A stretch of 64,000 nt of DNA. It comes from Adiantum capillus-veneris (taxonomy: Eukaryota; Streptophyta; Polypodiopsida; Polypodiales; Pteridaceae). The stretch lies in contig CM043959.1 of assembly GCA_014529385.2 (NCBI GenBank), positions 60,898,253 to 60,962,252 of the forward strand. The letters are read 5' to 3'. Below are positions 10,275 through 21,475 of the stretch, in pieces. The notes under the pieces are model-generated. The model did not search any database. It had not been told where the DNA came from and was given only the letters and a program-made list of their open reading frames with translations. Positions within the stretch are counted from its first letter, which is position 1; the number at the start of each line of letters is the position of its first letter. The translations under genes and the position numbers were made by a program.

Positions 10275-11640
10275 TGGAACGTTTGATGGTCAAAATAGCT
10301 TGTAAATAGTGGAAAATAACTTAATATAGTGAGCATTTCATTAAGAGCAAGTTCCTTATGAGCATAGAAGAGTGCTTGGTCGGAGATAGCAACATTAGCA
10401 TAACACCTAATTAGTTTGGCATAACAATACTCGAAAGAGGGAGAGAACAATTGACAACTATTGAGGACCAGATTTACATGGACCGGTCCCCCCTCCATTA
10501 GGCATTTGTACTATAGCTTCTCCCATTAAGAGAGACTTTGTACAATACAATTCTTTGTGTTCTTGGTAAAAAACTCGTTGGTGCAATGAAGATGGAAGCT
10601 TCATGCACCAAACTTACACGTGATAACACATAACATCAATTCCCTTGCGATCTCAGACCCAAGACCTCACACACCTTCAAAGATGGTGAGAGCTAGCAAG
10701 GTATGAGACTAGATGTAGAGGAAGACGAAGTATTCTTACGAGAAAGAAGTATTTCTCCTCACATAATCACTCATAATAGCTTAGCATAGCTTATTAATTA
10801 GCATGGTAGAGGAGATGAGCATGGAGCTTGTCTCTTGGTTGGATTTGCATCACACAAGCCAAGAGTTTATTGGTGTAGGCCTCCCTTCTCACAAGCTTGG
10901 AGTAGATGAAGAGCTTTCCATTAAAGCTTGAGAAGGAGCCTAGACTTTCTTTACTTCACACTTGAGCTTGTGTGAGTGTGTGTGGAATAATGCCTTCACA
11001 AATCAGCCTCCTCTCTCATCTTGGTCGACCCCTATTGCAATTTACTCATGCCGGCTTTCTATTGGCCCTTGAAAAGCTTAGCAAATAGCATTTGAGCAAG
11101 CTTTTTACTCTTGCTGCCTTCCTATTGGCTAGTGAAAAGTTTAGCCAATAGCATTGGAGAGGCCCAATCAAGAGTGTTGTGACAAGTGTCCATCTTTTTC
11201 CCCTTTTGTAAAAGTTGAGATAATTAATTTAGTTATCTAAATTCCTATTGGACCTTTTAGTCTTCTGGCCAATAGGAATTAAGCAAATTTATGGGCTGCT
11301 TGATTCTCATTGGACCTTTTGACTGTCCAATAGTATTTTAGGGAAACTAATTCTTATTGGTTGTTGTTTTAAGCATTCATAAAATAAGAAATTAAATCTA
11401 CACTAGCTCAATCCTCATTGGTCCACCTCTATGTCCATCTAGGCAAGAATTGGGGGTTTTCTCGCATGCCTGACATGTGTCCTATTTGCTTTGTGGAAAA
11501 GGTAAACTGATGAGTGTGTGTGTGTGCGCTTTGTCTCATCCCTAGTCATCTGTCATCTTCCCAGCTTGCCCCGTCCTTTGTCCTTTTGTTGTTTGTCATT
11601 TTGTTGACTACTAGAGTTAGCACTTTTAGTCACTAAGCCA
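10275..11640 (-). repeat. Probable LTR of older minus-strand element (far end uncertain)
   Basis: The near end is set by the CA directly upstream of the Met primer site. The region is unique in this window, so no second LTR is available to fix the far end; 11640 is a rough limit. It holds no open frame that I can support. At 11040-11420 there are several short variants of 'TTCTTATTGG...CAATAGGAATT'-type words, an internal imperfect repeat family of about 60-90 bp around the word CAATAG. Confidence 0.35.
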
Positions 11641-12055
11641 AGTTCCCATGGCATATGACCTTTAGAGTAAAAAAATTGGAACTTTGCCCTATGGAAGTCT
11701 TAATGGAGTTAAACGTAGAGGTCTTTTAAACTCCATTGATGTGCTTTGCTCTTTAGCCGATCATCCCCATCTGGATCCCCAATTCCCCTCTTTTGGATCC
11801 CCTGTTGAGACCGGTTTGTCAGCCTTTCCAATATCCAACCTTTGCTCCCCTTGGTATTTTTCCTATATTAAAATGATCACTTATGACAAAATCATTTGGG
11901 AAAGTAGATATTAGTTTTTTATGACAGCTGGTGGCCAATATATCACGCTCTAGCTCTATGGCAGGTGGCAAATACGTGGGGAAGCATCATGCTCACATGA
12001 ATACACGCACGTTGGGCTGGCTCCCTTTCCTCGAATCCCCTTCACTGAGGAGTTC

Positions 12056-12086
<31 letters not shown>

Positions 12087-12089
12087 AAA
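11641..12089. other. Spacer ending in a C/A homopolymer
   Basis: No gene recognised; the open frame at 11684-11914 (76 codons) has no motif and no supporting context. The stretch ends in 22 consecutive C (12055-12076) followed directly by 13 A (12077-12089), abutting the fold-back repeat at 12090. Confidence 0.5.
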
Positions 12090-12496
12090 GGACTAAGTGG
12101 CACGGGCATGGGAGGGTGGGATCTACCGCGGGGGCATTGTGAGCCATATATCTGGAATGTGGGTACCCTAAAATACTTTTGTAATCTAGGATAAAAAATA
12201 ATCTAAGGTACCCGCATTTCGGAAGTAATCTAGGGTATCCCATTTTGCAGGTGTGGGGTTTTAACCCGTGACCTCACCCATGAGAGGCGCATGCCCTAAC
12301 CACTTCGCCATGCACACGTTCTACAACTTCGGGGCCCGAATTTACTTAAAACGTGTATGCAAAGCGGCGGGCACCGAAAGTAATTTAGGGTACATTAGGG
12401 CCCCCACTAGATTACTATCGGCGCCGCCACTAGGATCTGTGGCCCACAATGCCCCTATTGTAGATCCCACCCTCCCATGCCCGTGCCACATAGTCC
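12090..12496. repeat. Fold-back (TIR) element of 407 bp
   Basis: Inverted arms at 12091-12146 and 12441-12496 match at most positions over about 56 bp (left arm GACTAAGTGGCACGGGCATG, right arm its complement). Pairing continues more weakly inward through the GGGTACCCTAAAATAC and TAGGGTACATTAGGG segments. The interior contains a short stretch resembling the T-arm and anticodon side of a tRNA (GGTTTTAACCCGTGACC) but no cloverleaf. It is non-coding. A MITE-like element is the simplest reading; no clear target duplication was seen because the left edge is a homopolymer. Confidence 0.6.
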
Positions 12497-12510
12497 TGAG
12501 CCCCCCCCCC

Positions 12511-12555
<45 letters not shown>

Positions 12556-12611
12556 CCATCAGGAGACATGCATCATTGTGTAGTGGCACATCCAACAATC
12601 AAAGATGTTGC

Positions 12612-12650
<39 letters not shown>

Positions 12651-13779
12651 TCCTTTTCAAAGTTGGAGCCTGGAGACACACCACCAACTAGTCTAGTGCC
12701 TGTCTAATCGTGATCGAACTTAAGATAATATGATGATGCAAATCTTTAATATTACCCATGGTAGTGTCTCTCGCTCATGATAAGTGTCCACTATCCCAAG
12801 TAGCCAATCAAAATTTGTGTATTTTTTTAAAAATAACTTGTTTTTTTTCATTAGAAAAAAAGGGAGGCATCACTAATGCCTCATCCCTTTGGGGCATGCC
12901 AAAAACCCCTTTGTATCGATCAACGTTTCATTTTACTCTCACAATGTTCTTCTCCTATTGTTAAAGACTTTACACTGTTTTTTTTTTAAAGTTTAGGGTA
13001 ATGGGATCGATGGTCTAGAGTCCACACGCGAAGTCCGAGGTGAATTAAACGTGGACATAATGAAAATTGAGGCAAAATTAAAATGGATTAGTCTGAAAAA
13101 TAGACCCCCGATCAACCAGTTTTGAACCCAGGACCTTGCAGCCCAGATTTTGTAATGCATGAACTAACCATGTCACCCGCATGCACATGTGCTACCCTTG
13201 GTCATTTTTTATAAGCTTTTATTATAATCCCACACCCCCTACCCGAGTTTAATTCTTCGTATGGTTTAATATGTAGGAGGGTTTAGTTTTTAAGTTGACA
13301 TTAACGGTAACTTCTTCTCGGTCTTCATGCGTGGACTTCTCGTCCCTTGATCCCCTTACCCTCCCTCTTTAATGCTATGTGTTACTTAGTCATGAGGAGA
13401 GTCTTGCCCAAATGGCACGGGGTCTTGAATGAAGACCCCTCTATGAGATCGACGACGGCGGGCGATGTGGATCTCGAGGAGATCCGACGGCAAACGAAAA
13501 GTCGGCGGCAAGTTTTCCACCGAATTTGAACACAGACGGATGTTGTGGCATCCCAATGCCCTAACCGGAGGCATGCATGCATTTGATGTGGGTGTGTTTA
13601 CAACTTATGCTTGTCTCAATTTACTCTTTGGATGTCCAAGTTTACAAAATTTGTCTTAGTTTACTTTTTTCAAATTGAACGGTGCTGCTTGAAGTCCTCA
13701 TTCATGGATCCCATGACGGGGTCCTCATTCAAGACCCCGTGTTCTTTAGTCCTAGCTTGGGGACTTGCGCTTAGCTATC
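12497..13779. other. Non-coding spacer with microsatellites
   Basis: Contains a C run followed by CT and (CA)n at about 12500-12555 and (CT)n at about 12615-12648. The remainder, including 12700-13300, is AT-rich with no supportable gene. Short open frames on both strands at 13347-13582 overlap each other and carry no motif. A phrase at 13110-13190 (TTTTGAACCCAGGACC) echoes the tRNA-like words in the 12.1-12.5 kb fold-back but does not make a tRNA. Confidence 0.5.
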
Positions 13780-14550
13780 TGCACCGATTTTGAGTTATCG
13801 TTTGCGGATTGCGTACATACCTGAAAAGCAACTTCCGCTTTTTGTTTTTGATTTTTTTTGCTAATTGAAAACAATTTTGCAGACACTCCCTAGTCGAGAC
13901 ACTGGAAACGATGTGGTCTACAACTTTGCAGAAGAAAGTTTTTTTAAATTCTACACCAATTTTGAGTTATTGTTCCCGGACTGCGTACATGCCTAAAAAG
14001 CAACTTCACTTTTTGTTTTTGAATTTTCTACTGATTCAAAACGATTTTGTAGAAACGATCCGCAAGAGGCACCGGAATCGATGTGGTCTACAACTTTGCA
14101 TAAGGAAGTTTTTTTTTCAAATTCTGCACTGATTCTGAGTTATCGTTTGCGGACTGCGTACATGCCTGAAAAGCAACTTCTCTTTTTGTTTTTGAGTTTT
14201 TTTTTTATTGAAAATGATTTTGTAGAAACAGTGCAAGAAGAACACCGAAATCGATGTGGTCTATAACTTTGCAGAAGAAAGTTTTTTTAAATTCTCCACC
14301 TATTTATAAGTTATCGTTAGCGGACTGCGTACATGTTTGAAAAGAAACTTTCGTTCTTTGACTTTTCTCCTAATTGAAAATGATTTTGCAAAAACTATTC
14401 ACATCAGACATCGGAATCGATATGGTTTACAACTTTGCAGAAGAAAGTTTCTTTAAATTCTGCACCAATTTTGGGTTATCGTTCTCGGACTGCGAATACG
14501 TTTGAAAAGAAAAATTTTACTTTTTGATTTTGATTTTTCTCATAATTGAA
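13780..14550 (+). repeat. Tandem array of about 170 bp, roughly 4.5 copies
   Basis: Unit landmarks GGTCTACAACTTTGCAGAAG occur at about 13915, 14085, 14258 and 14424 (spacing 170, 173, 166). Each is followed by TTGAGTTATCGTT, GGACTGCGTACATG and AAAAGCAACTT-type words. A partial first copy starts near 13780. The copies have diverged by point changes and T-run length. The short open frames at 13911-14266 simply follow the repeat period and are not genes. Confidence 0.85.
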
Positions 14551-14759
14551 AACTGCTCAATTATATTTTTTTCTTCATCAATCATATATTTGTTACTGAC
14601 GTAACTTTGCTGTGCAGAAGTCAGTTACATATCTTTCCGATTCAGTCGAGCGGTTGATGATCGTCCAAATTCTATCGAGCTACTGTTGGTACATGATCTT
14701 TTGTTATATGATATACTCGTTCATTGATTCTCGTATAATTATTATTCTAGAGATATAAT

Positions 14760-15195
14760 TTACGTTGTTTTATTGATAATTTCTCGTTGATACCATAGTG
14801 ATTTTGATGGTACCATGATAATGTTTTGTTAGTACTTTGGTCATGGTGATTTTCGTTGATACCATGATGATATTTCAGTGATACCATGGTTATTCTCAGT
14901 GATTCCATGATGATATTTCGTTGATACAATGGTTATTCTCGGTGATACCATGATGTTGTTTCGTTGATACAATGGTTATTCTCGGTGATAGCATGATGTT
15001 TTTTCATTGATACCATAGTTATTCTCGGTGATGTCATGATGTTGTTTCATTGATACCATGGTTATTCTCGGTGATACCATGATGTTGTTTCGTTGATACA
15101 ATGATAATTCTTTTCGCTGATACCATGATGATTTATTCATTTGATACAATGATGATATTTTGTTAATACTTTGATGATACTCATTGATATCACTA
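14760..15195 (+). repeat. Minisatellite of about 42 bp built on GTTGATACCATGATG words
   Basis: Ten or so imperfect copies of a unit like TTCGTTGATACAATGGTTATTCTCGGTGATACCATGATG (two half-units of about 21 bp). The unit and half-unit are both visible, so the array grew from a roughly 21-bp word. The minus-strand open frame over part of it (14747-14929) is a product of the repeat. Confidence 0.8.
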
Positions 15196-16654
15196 CGTTG
15201 ATAAATGTCGTTTTATGTAGTATATACACACCTCATTTTCATCACGTATCATGCATCTTGTACTCTTTATGTTCATATTTATGTCAACATATGTTGTCGT
15301 GTGTATTTATGTCGTCAAAAGAGTGGCGTCGCGAATCATCTCTTATGGCTTTGTGAATGTATTATTTCACTAACGATGCTAATAATTTTCATGACTATGT
15401 TTTTTTGAGTCTATGATCTATGTAGGATTGATCAAAGAACTGATTTCATGAAGACAAACTTGATGACAATAAAAGATTTATGAAGACATGTTTGGTGATG
15501 CCATATTGATGACAACATGAAGATATGTTTGGTGATGTGATAGTGATGACAAGCTACATAGCAGATTCATGGAGACACTTCTGATTACGAGCTAATCGAT
15601 AGCCTTTACACCTTTGTATTCATTATTGTATTTGATAGGATAGGAGTAATGTGACTCCTCATAAAACATTCGTTGTAAAAGGAGTGATGTAGCTCCTCAT
15701 AAAATATTCATTGTAAAAGGAGTGATGTAGCTCCTCATGAACATTTGTATATTCAATGATTTTTTTAATATAACAGTGGGTGTATATAGAGTTGTGGGTT
15801 TTTCCCTTGATCCTCCAAGGGTTGTTTCATCCATAGTTAGGGACCCTTATTTGAGCGAGGGTGTTGAGCTTATATATGAAGCTACTCAATATATGGCTTC
15901 TCTATATATGGCACCCAGGTTCCCTCTATATATACATCATCTCATATGTGTATTCTACACACTTTGGGGTTCTATTCTGTGCTCTCTCTTTCTCTCTCAA
16001 CAACATACACAATTGGGGTGGCTAAAACCTTGGTTTCAATGTTATTATAGAGAACTCAAGATTTTCAAGAGTTTTTGCACGATACAAAATTCAAGATAGA
16101 GTTCAAGCAACGAAATTTAATTGAGTTAGGGAGTCCAAAAATACATATTTTCTTGGTTTAAACATATAAAGTCATTTGTAGTTGTCAAATTGCACTAGAA
16201 TAGTACCAATTTCATGAGGGGACCTTTGGAAGACCAAAATTATGCTCTTATTTAACACGTGCTCAAGTATGAAATTATGACTATACCTTGCATGTGACTT
16301 GAAAACTTATCTTTGAAGTGCATTCCATTATTTTGCAACACTAAGTGCTAGCACTTAGGTTTTATAAACATAAAAAAGACCATCTCTACAAAAAGATAGA
16401 TTTTATGATTTTTTTGGAAAAACAACTTGAAATTTTACTAAAATTTATGTCTTACAACTTACCAAAATTCTCTCCATATAGATTGTATTTTGATATGGAT
16501 AAAAATCCAGTGTTTTCTTTCCCTCGTAACCAATCTATGGTAGAAGCAAGCAGTAAAAAACGTCTTTCTAGCTTGACAAATAAATTGCTAAAACTTGATA
16601 GAAAAAAATGACACTTTAGTGTCTCAGGACACTTACGTGTCCAATTAAAGAACT
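15196..16654. other. AT-rich spacer with a short triplication
   Basis: A roughly 39-bp word (AGGAGTGATGTAGCTCCTCAT...) is repeated three times at about 15643-15745; each copy holds the inverted word GGAGTGATGTAGCTCC. A TATA-like run precedes 15900-16060, which ends in CT-rich sequence and could be part of an LTR, unproven. The open frame at 16345-16611 (88 codons, Lys-rich, ending in KLLKLDRKK) has no motif I recognise. Confidence 0.45.
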
Positions 16655-17340
16655 AGTGTTAACATTTTGGCAAAGAGGCTATCAACCTCAGCAGCTAGTC
16701 CTAAATGGTAAGTCTTTAGCAGTCTGAATATCGATTCGCCCTAAGTAGCCCTAGTTAAGCAACTAAATGTCTAAATAATGAAGCGGGTGGGTCTAAGCAG
16801 CACGCTAAGAGAATAAATACCTAAGTGGATGGCCCTTAACGGTCTGCCCTAATTAAGCGGTGTGGATATCGATTAGCCCTATGCGACTAGTCCTAAGCAG
16901 CTAAATAAAGAAGGGGTAGGACTAAGCGGCATGGCTAAGCGACTGAATACCTAAGCAGCTAGCCCTAAACAACTAGATGGAGGCGGATAACACTAAGCGG
17001 CTAGGCTTAAGCGTGTAGCCTTCAATGGTCTAAATATGGAGTAGTCCTGAGTGGCTAAGTGACTAAATACCTTAGTGGCTAGCTTTAAGTAGCAAGTCCT
17101 AATAAGCCGTATGAATACGGATAAGATATAAACGACTAGCCCTAAGTGGCTAAATAACCAAGCTAGCCGAGTCGCGAGTAGGATTAAGCACGCTCCACTA
17201 AGCGACTGAATACCTAAGTAGCTAGCCTTCATCGATTTAAATACGGACCAGTCCTAAGCGGTGAAAGGACTTATTACCTAAACGGTTAGCTTTAATGAGC
17301 TAACCCTAATTAAGCGAATAGCCCAAAGCGAACAACTACT
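16655..17340 (+). repeat. Degenerate CTAAGCGGCTAG-type array with higher-order period
   Basis: About 680 bp made almost entirely of variants of CTAAGCGGCTAGCC and TAAGCGACTGAATACCTAAG. The landmark GACTGAATACCTAAG(C/T)AGCTAGCC recurs near 16940 and 17205 with looser matches near 16815 and 17070, suggesting a higher-order unit of roughly 125-130 bp. It is non-coding and CG-richer than its surroundings. Confidence 0.75.
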
Positions 17341-17856
17341 TCCAATCGACTTAACGTTGCTTTGTGCTAGCGATCAATATAATAACACCGATCAATGATT
17401 TGCAAAACAAATAGAGCTAATCAAAGGTACTTAGAACCTAACACTATAAAGTTTCTAATTTACATGTACAACACCTACAACAAGTCAAAATTTAAAAAAT
17501 AACATAACTATTTAGTTTCTAAATTTATTTACATAAAAATAACAAAGCTAATTATAAAATGACACAAATCAAAATAACTCTTTCGTTTAATTATCAAATG
17601 CTGTTATCTTTCTTTGTTAATGATGATTTTTAATTAATATAATTTATAAAATAACAAAAGTTATATTTCTTGATTTTTTTTTGTTTGAATTGAAAAATGT
17701 ATGTGTGCACTGTATATAGTGTGCTTTTTTGTTTATTTACGTGCATGTTTATGTGAATGTGTGTGTATGTGTGCATGCAAGAAAAGAGAATGAAAGAGCA
17801 CTCACCTGCGGCCTATTTGAGCAAGAAACACTTGAAGAAATGTTACCAAACTTACA

Positions 17857-17898
<42 letters not shown>

Positions 17899-20039
17899 TG
17901 AACAAATCTACTACTAATCTTGAAAAATAGCTTAGCTTCTTGATGGCGAGGAGCGTATGAGTGAAAGTCTCAAGTCCAGCAAGCCATGTGGCAACAGATC
18001 TATAGCAAGTGAGGAGGAGGAGGATAAGAGAGGAAGAGAAAAACGAGCAAAATATGCAGGAGAAACCTGGGTGTTATGGGTCTCCCTCCTAAATTACCAC
18101 ACATATATTGACTACCACCATTGACGTTGGTAATTTGACGTTGAAATCTAAGAGATCTCTTGTAGTGTTGGTCATAGAGATGTTTTTTATTATAAAAAAC
18201 CAAGATAGAGAAAATGTCGACCAAAATTTGAGGAGAGAGATTCAAATGAGATTTCACTTTGACAGCATGTGATGAGTCGTATTTTTCAATTTTCTATGCT
18301 TTTCAAAGTATTTCATGTTCCATTTTTTTTGTGTACCATATGTTCCATCATCGTGTACTTTGTATAAAAATATATGGAGCTCAATAGTGTTTCCTTTTCC
18401 TTAGTCTTTGAAGACTACAAATTGACTTTTGACCCTAGTGAGGCAAATACAAATATAACTCTTCCTTTCTTTTTTCATTGAAACTCCCTTGAATCTTGTG
18501 AAAAATGGACATGTGCTTTGAATAAATCCATCTTAAGTTTATTTTCTATGTGAAAGATACCATCAAATTTATTTAGTATTATATGGGTATTCACAAATAG
18601 CAATAAATAAATAAATAAATATAATAAGATATTTAAGTATTCTCAAAAAAAAAAAAAAAAGAAGATACTCTCCAAACCTTTCTTTACATATGCAAACTCA
18701 CCCTGAATATTATACTCACACCTAATGGTAAATATAGAACAAAAACTATGTGTTCCCAGAGAAACTTTGATAGAGCATTTTGATCAATTATGCTAAATAA
18801 ATCCATTAGTGCTATAAACATATATACACTCGATTTATTTAGGGGTACACTCAAGGTTTTTGTTTTTCTTTCCTCCATGATAGCTGGATCAAAAAACAAC
18901 TATCAATGTATGGGTGACAAGAATTCTTATAGCTCACAAATGTAGCAGACCATGAGCCAGAGGGTTGCAAGGGTGATCCCTTATCCTACAATTTGGAAGT
19001 GAAAAATCCATGTCCTACATTCTTTGAATATAGCAAACTATTTTGGATTTTGGAAAATGCAAAGGAGAGTTCTTAGATCCCCCATGAAGCTCTTAGATCT
19101 ACAACACAAACATTTAGAAAGGGTATTGTTGAAGCGCTTTATCCCACAAGAGCACACCCATCTAGACAATTGTTAGACAACTATGTACAACCATTTGTGG
19201 AAGAGGTCCTGTATCACCATGTAAACTGAACAAACCGTCCTATAAATGATTTCATTGGATCGGCATGTCCTAAGAAAGAGTAGCAATATGGCGAGGAAAG
19301 TGTGTCTCACCTGCAAGAAAAAGGCCCATCGTACTACTGTAGCTACAACATTACGAGAAGATAATCGAGACATCAATAGCAAGCCAATGAGAAAGTGTGG
19401 AAAATTTGTAAGAGAAAATGGTAGAGAGAGAAGAGTAGGGGCCTGAGAAAGATGAAAAAAGTACTCAGTTAGATATGGGTCTCTATTCCCAAGTGTAGAT
19501 GATTTAGTATAAAATACCTATTTCATAGAGAAGGCATAGCATGAGCCTATGTAAATCTCTTTATGTAATGGATTTATTAGTTTAGGAACGTGATTATTTT
19601 TTTCCAATCCATGAGGATCCACTTGTTTCTAGGATTAAAGCATATCTTTCATCAACATGGAGTTATGAGAATTATATGTTCTCTTATAAATGTGATACTA
19701 AAGAAGTGGATTTTGTTTGATGGAAATAAATTTTCTTTTCAAGTTACAAGAATTTAAAGCTGGATCTGCAAGAAAGTTGGATACCAACAAAAAATCACCG
19801 TTGACATAAGATTACACTGCTTATAGGAACATCACTTTAAAAGAAGACAATTTCATGTTTTCAAAGTATCATCTACCTCCTACATGTAAGAGTATTCAAG
19901 GGCGACTTCCCACTTTCTTTTATTGTCATTGAAGCTCTCATCTATAAATGCTTCATTTGTTTAGGCCATTATCATTCGCACTTGTCATTGTAGTGAAGCT
20001 CTTGTGGCAATCAATGTGGGCACATTGATGAAATGAGAA
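17341..20039. other. AT-rich spacer, no supportable gene
   Basis: Holds a (CA)n run at about 17862-17894, an AAAT/poly-A stretch at 18600-18660 and otherwise single-copy AT-rich DNA. An open frame at 19246-19446 includes MARKVCLTCKKKAHRTT, faintly like the C-terminal zinc knuckle of Mutator-type transposases, but one Cys pair and a basic run are not enough to call it. Confidence 0.4.
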
Positions 20040-20960
20040 TGAAATGAGAATTACAGAACACACAAACCAATTTCTTGACACAGGTTGGATCTAGACAAGT
20101 TGTACACTTAGAGTGGATGAAGTCATAGGCTCACTTATTGTGCTCACAACTTCCACTTGAGGTGGCAACAGAGAAAAGCACTTCAATTTTAACATGGTGA
20201 AGCTCAAATTTTTTTCGTGCATAGTCTTGCCACCATAGGGAAGTGAGCTGCTTGTTGATTGCATCAAGATGCTAGGGACTGCTGAAATTTCCTTCTCTAT
20301 TCTCATAATCCACTCTTTGGTGGAAGGCCTCTCTTCCATCATTTCATGGTAGCAATTTTGACATATCTTCTTGAAGTCACCCATGACCTCCATATTAGAG
20401 CCATGACCATTTAATTGGATCTTTGGATCCAAAGCAAAATCTACTCCATGGAGTGTTGTATGCAATTGGATCCATCATCTATCTGCTACATAACCAATTA
20501 GGATTACTCTCTTGATTAAAAATGATTGAAATATTTCAATTGGCATGTCTCTTCTGACACAAGACAATATACTTTGCCAACCACAATCTTTCTGAGTGTT
20601 GACGATCCTTAACAGCTCTACAAATGGCTTGGAAATGGAAACCACCTTCTCTATCTTTTGCCAAAATGCTAGGTTTTTCATAGAGGACACACATTTTTTT
20701 GACATAAGAGAGATGTTTGAATACTTTGAGATCCATGCCAACCATCTTTGGTCTACAACTATCTTTTGTCTACAACTATTTCTTTCAACACTGCTTTTAC
20801 TCCTAGTAGACCACTAAGAACATAAAAGGTAGTGGCAAAGCGTGTGTCACATAAATTTTGTAGTGTTTTATGTGATAACTTCCTCCAAAAGAAGCAAACA
20901 TTAGAAAAAATATGGATTTTGCATGGGCCTTGTAAGGAAGCCAAATTTAATGGGATCAAG
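20040..20960 (-). pseudogene. Decayed hAT transposase fragment (hAT-B)
   Basis: Minus-strand pieces in changing frames follow hAT order. At 20866-20760 is DTRFATTFYVLSGLLGVKAVLKEIV; at 20690-20580 is KVVSISKPFVELLRIV; at 20465-20400 is LHGVDFALDPKIQ (the region before the C-terminal dimerisation domain). Around 20170-20040 are the remains of the hATC domain (TSSGSCEH..., then LVCVFCNSHF). The same landmarks occur in the hAT at 38.7-41.0 kb, so the two belong to related families. hAT transposases excise and insert DNA with 8-bp duplications; this copy lacks its N-terminus and has several frame changes and stops. Terminal repeats were not found. Confidence 0.75.
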
Positions 20961-21282
20961 GCTAATTTTGTGCAGGGCTAATGGGATAAGGGCATTCAAT
21001 AAGCTAGTTTTGAATAGGCTTTTCTACGCGTTTCTTAGGCACATGTAGGATGTGGACCTAGGAGGTCCTTTTCTCTCTCTAGCTTTTTGAAAGTGAAGGG
21101 AGTAAAGGAGTTTGGCCACATCATAAAAACGTGCATATCTAAGGGCCAAAAATTGTTTTTTTAATAAAAAATATAATTTTCACTTATTTTTGACTTAACA
21201 TCCCTTCAACATATATGCATATTAAAAAAACTATTTTTGACCTTTTGTTTTCCTACAAGCATCGAAAGTCCACTTTTTAAAA

Positions 21283-21475
21283 ATTCTTTCCCCCTCTCCT
21301 CCGTCCCAACAAATAACCTTTATTCTTTCCTCCTCCTCCTCCATCCTCTCTCCTTCCCTCCCTCCTTCTTCCCTGTCCCGTCCCCATCTCTCCTCCTCCT
21401 CCCCTCTTTCTCCCTCTCCCTCCCTTCTCTCTCCCTACCCTTTCCTCTCTCTCCCTCCTTCTTTTCATCCTTTGC
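21283..21475 (+). repeat. Polypyrimidine tract of about 190 bp
   Basis: Almost pure C/T on the + strand (CTCC, CTTC and TCCC words, with very few A or G). The long open frames on both strands over it are consequences of the composition, not genes. Confidence 0.8.

Noticed and set aside
12230-12330. Possible tRNA gene (GGTTTTAACCCGTGACC ...)
   Set aside because: No acceptor pairing, D-arm or intact T-loop; it lies inside a fold-back element.
13100-13190. tRNA-like words (TTTTGAACCCAGGACC)
   Set aside because: The rest of a cloverleaf cannot be built around them.
14747-15195. CRISPR-like spacing of repeats
   Set aside because: Repeats are contiguous and degenerate with no unique spacers, and the context is a eukaryotic genome.
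16345-16611. 88-codon Lys-rich ORF
   Set aside because: AT-rich composition gives Lys/Phe/Leu codons; no motif and no conserved neighbour.
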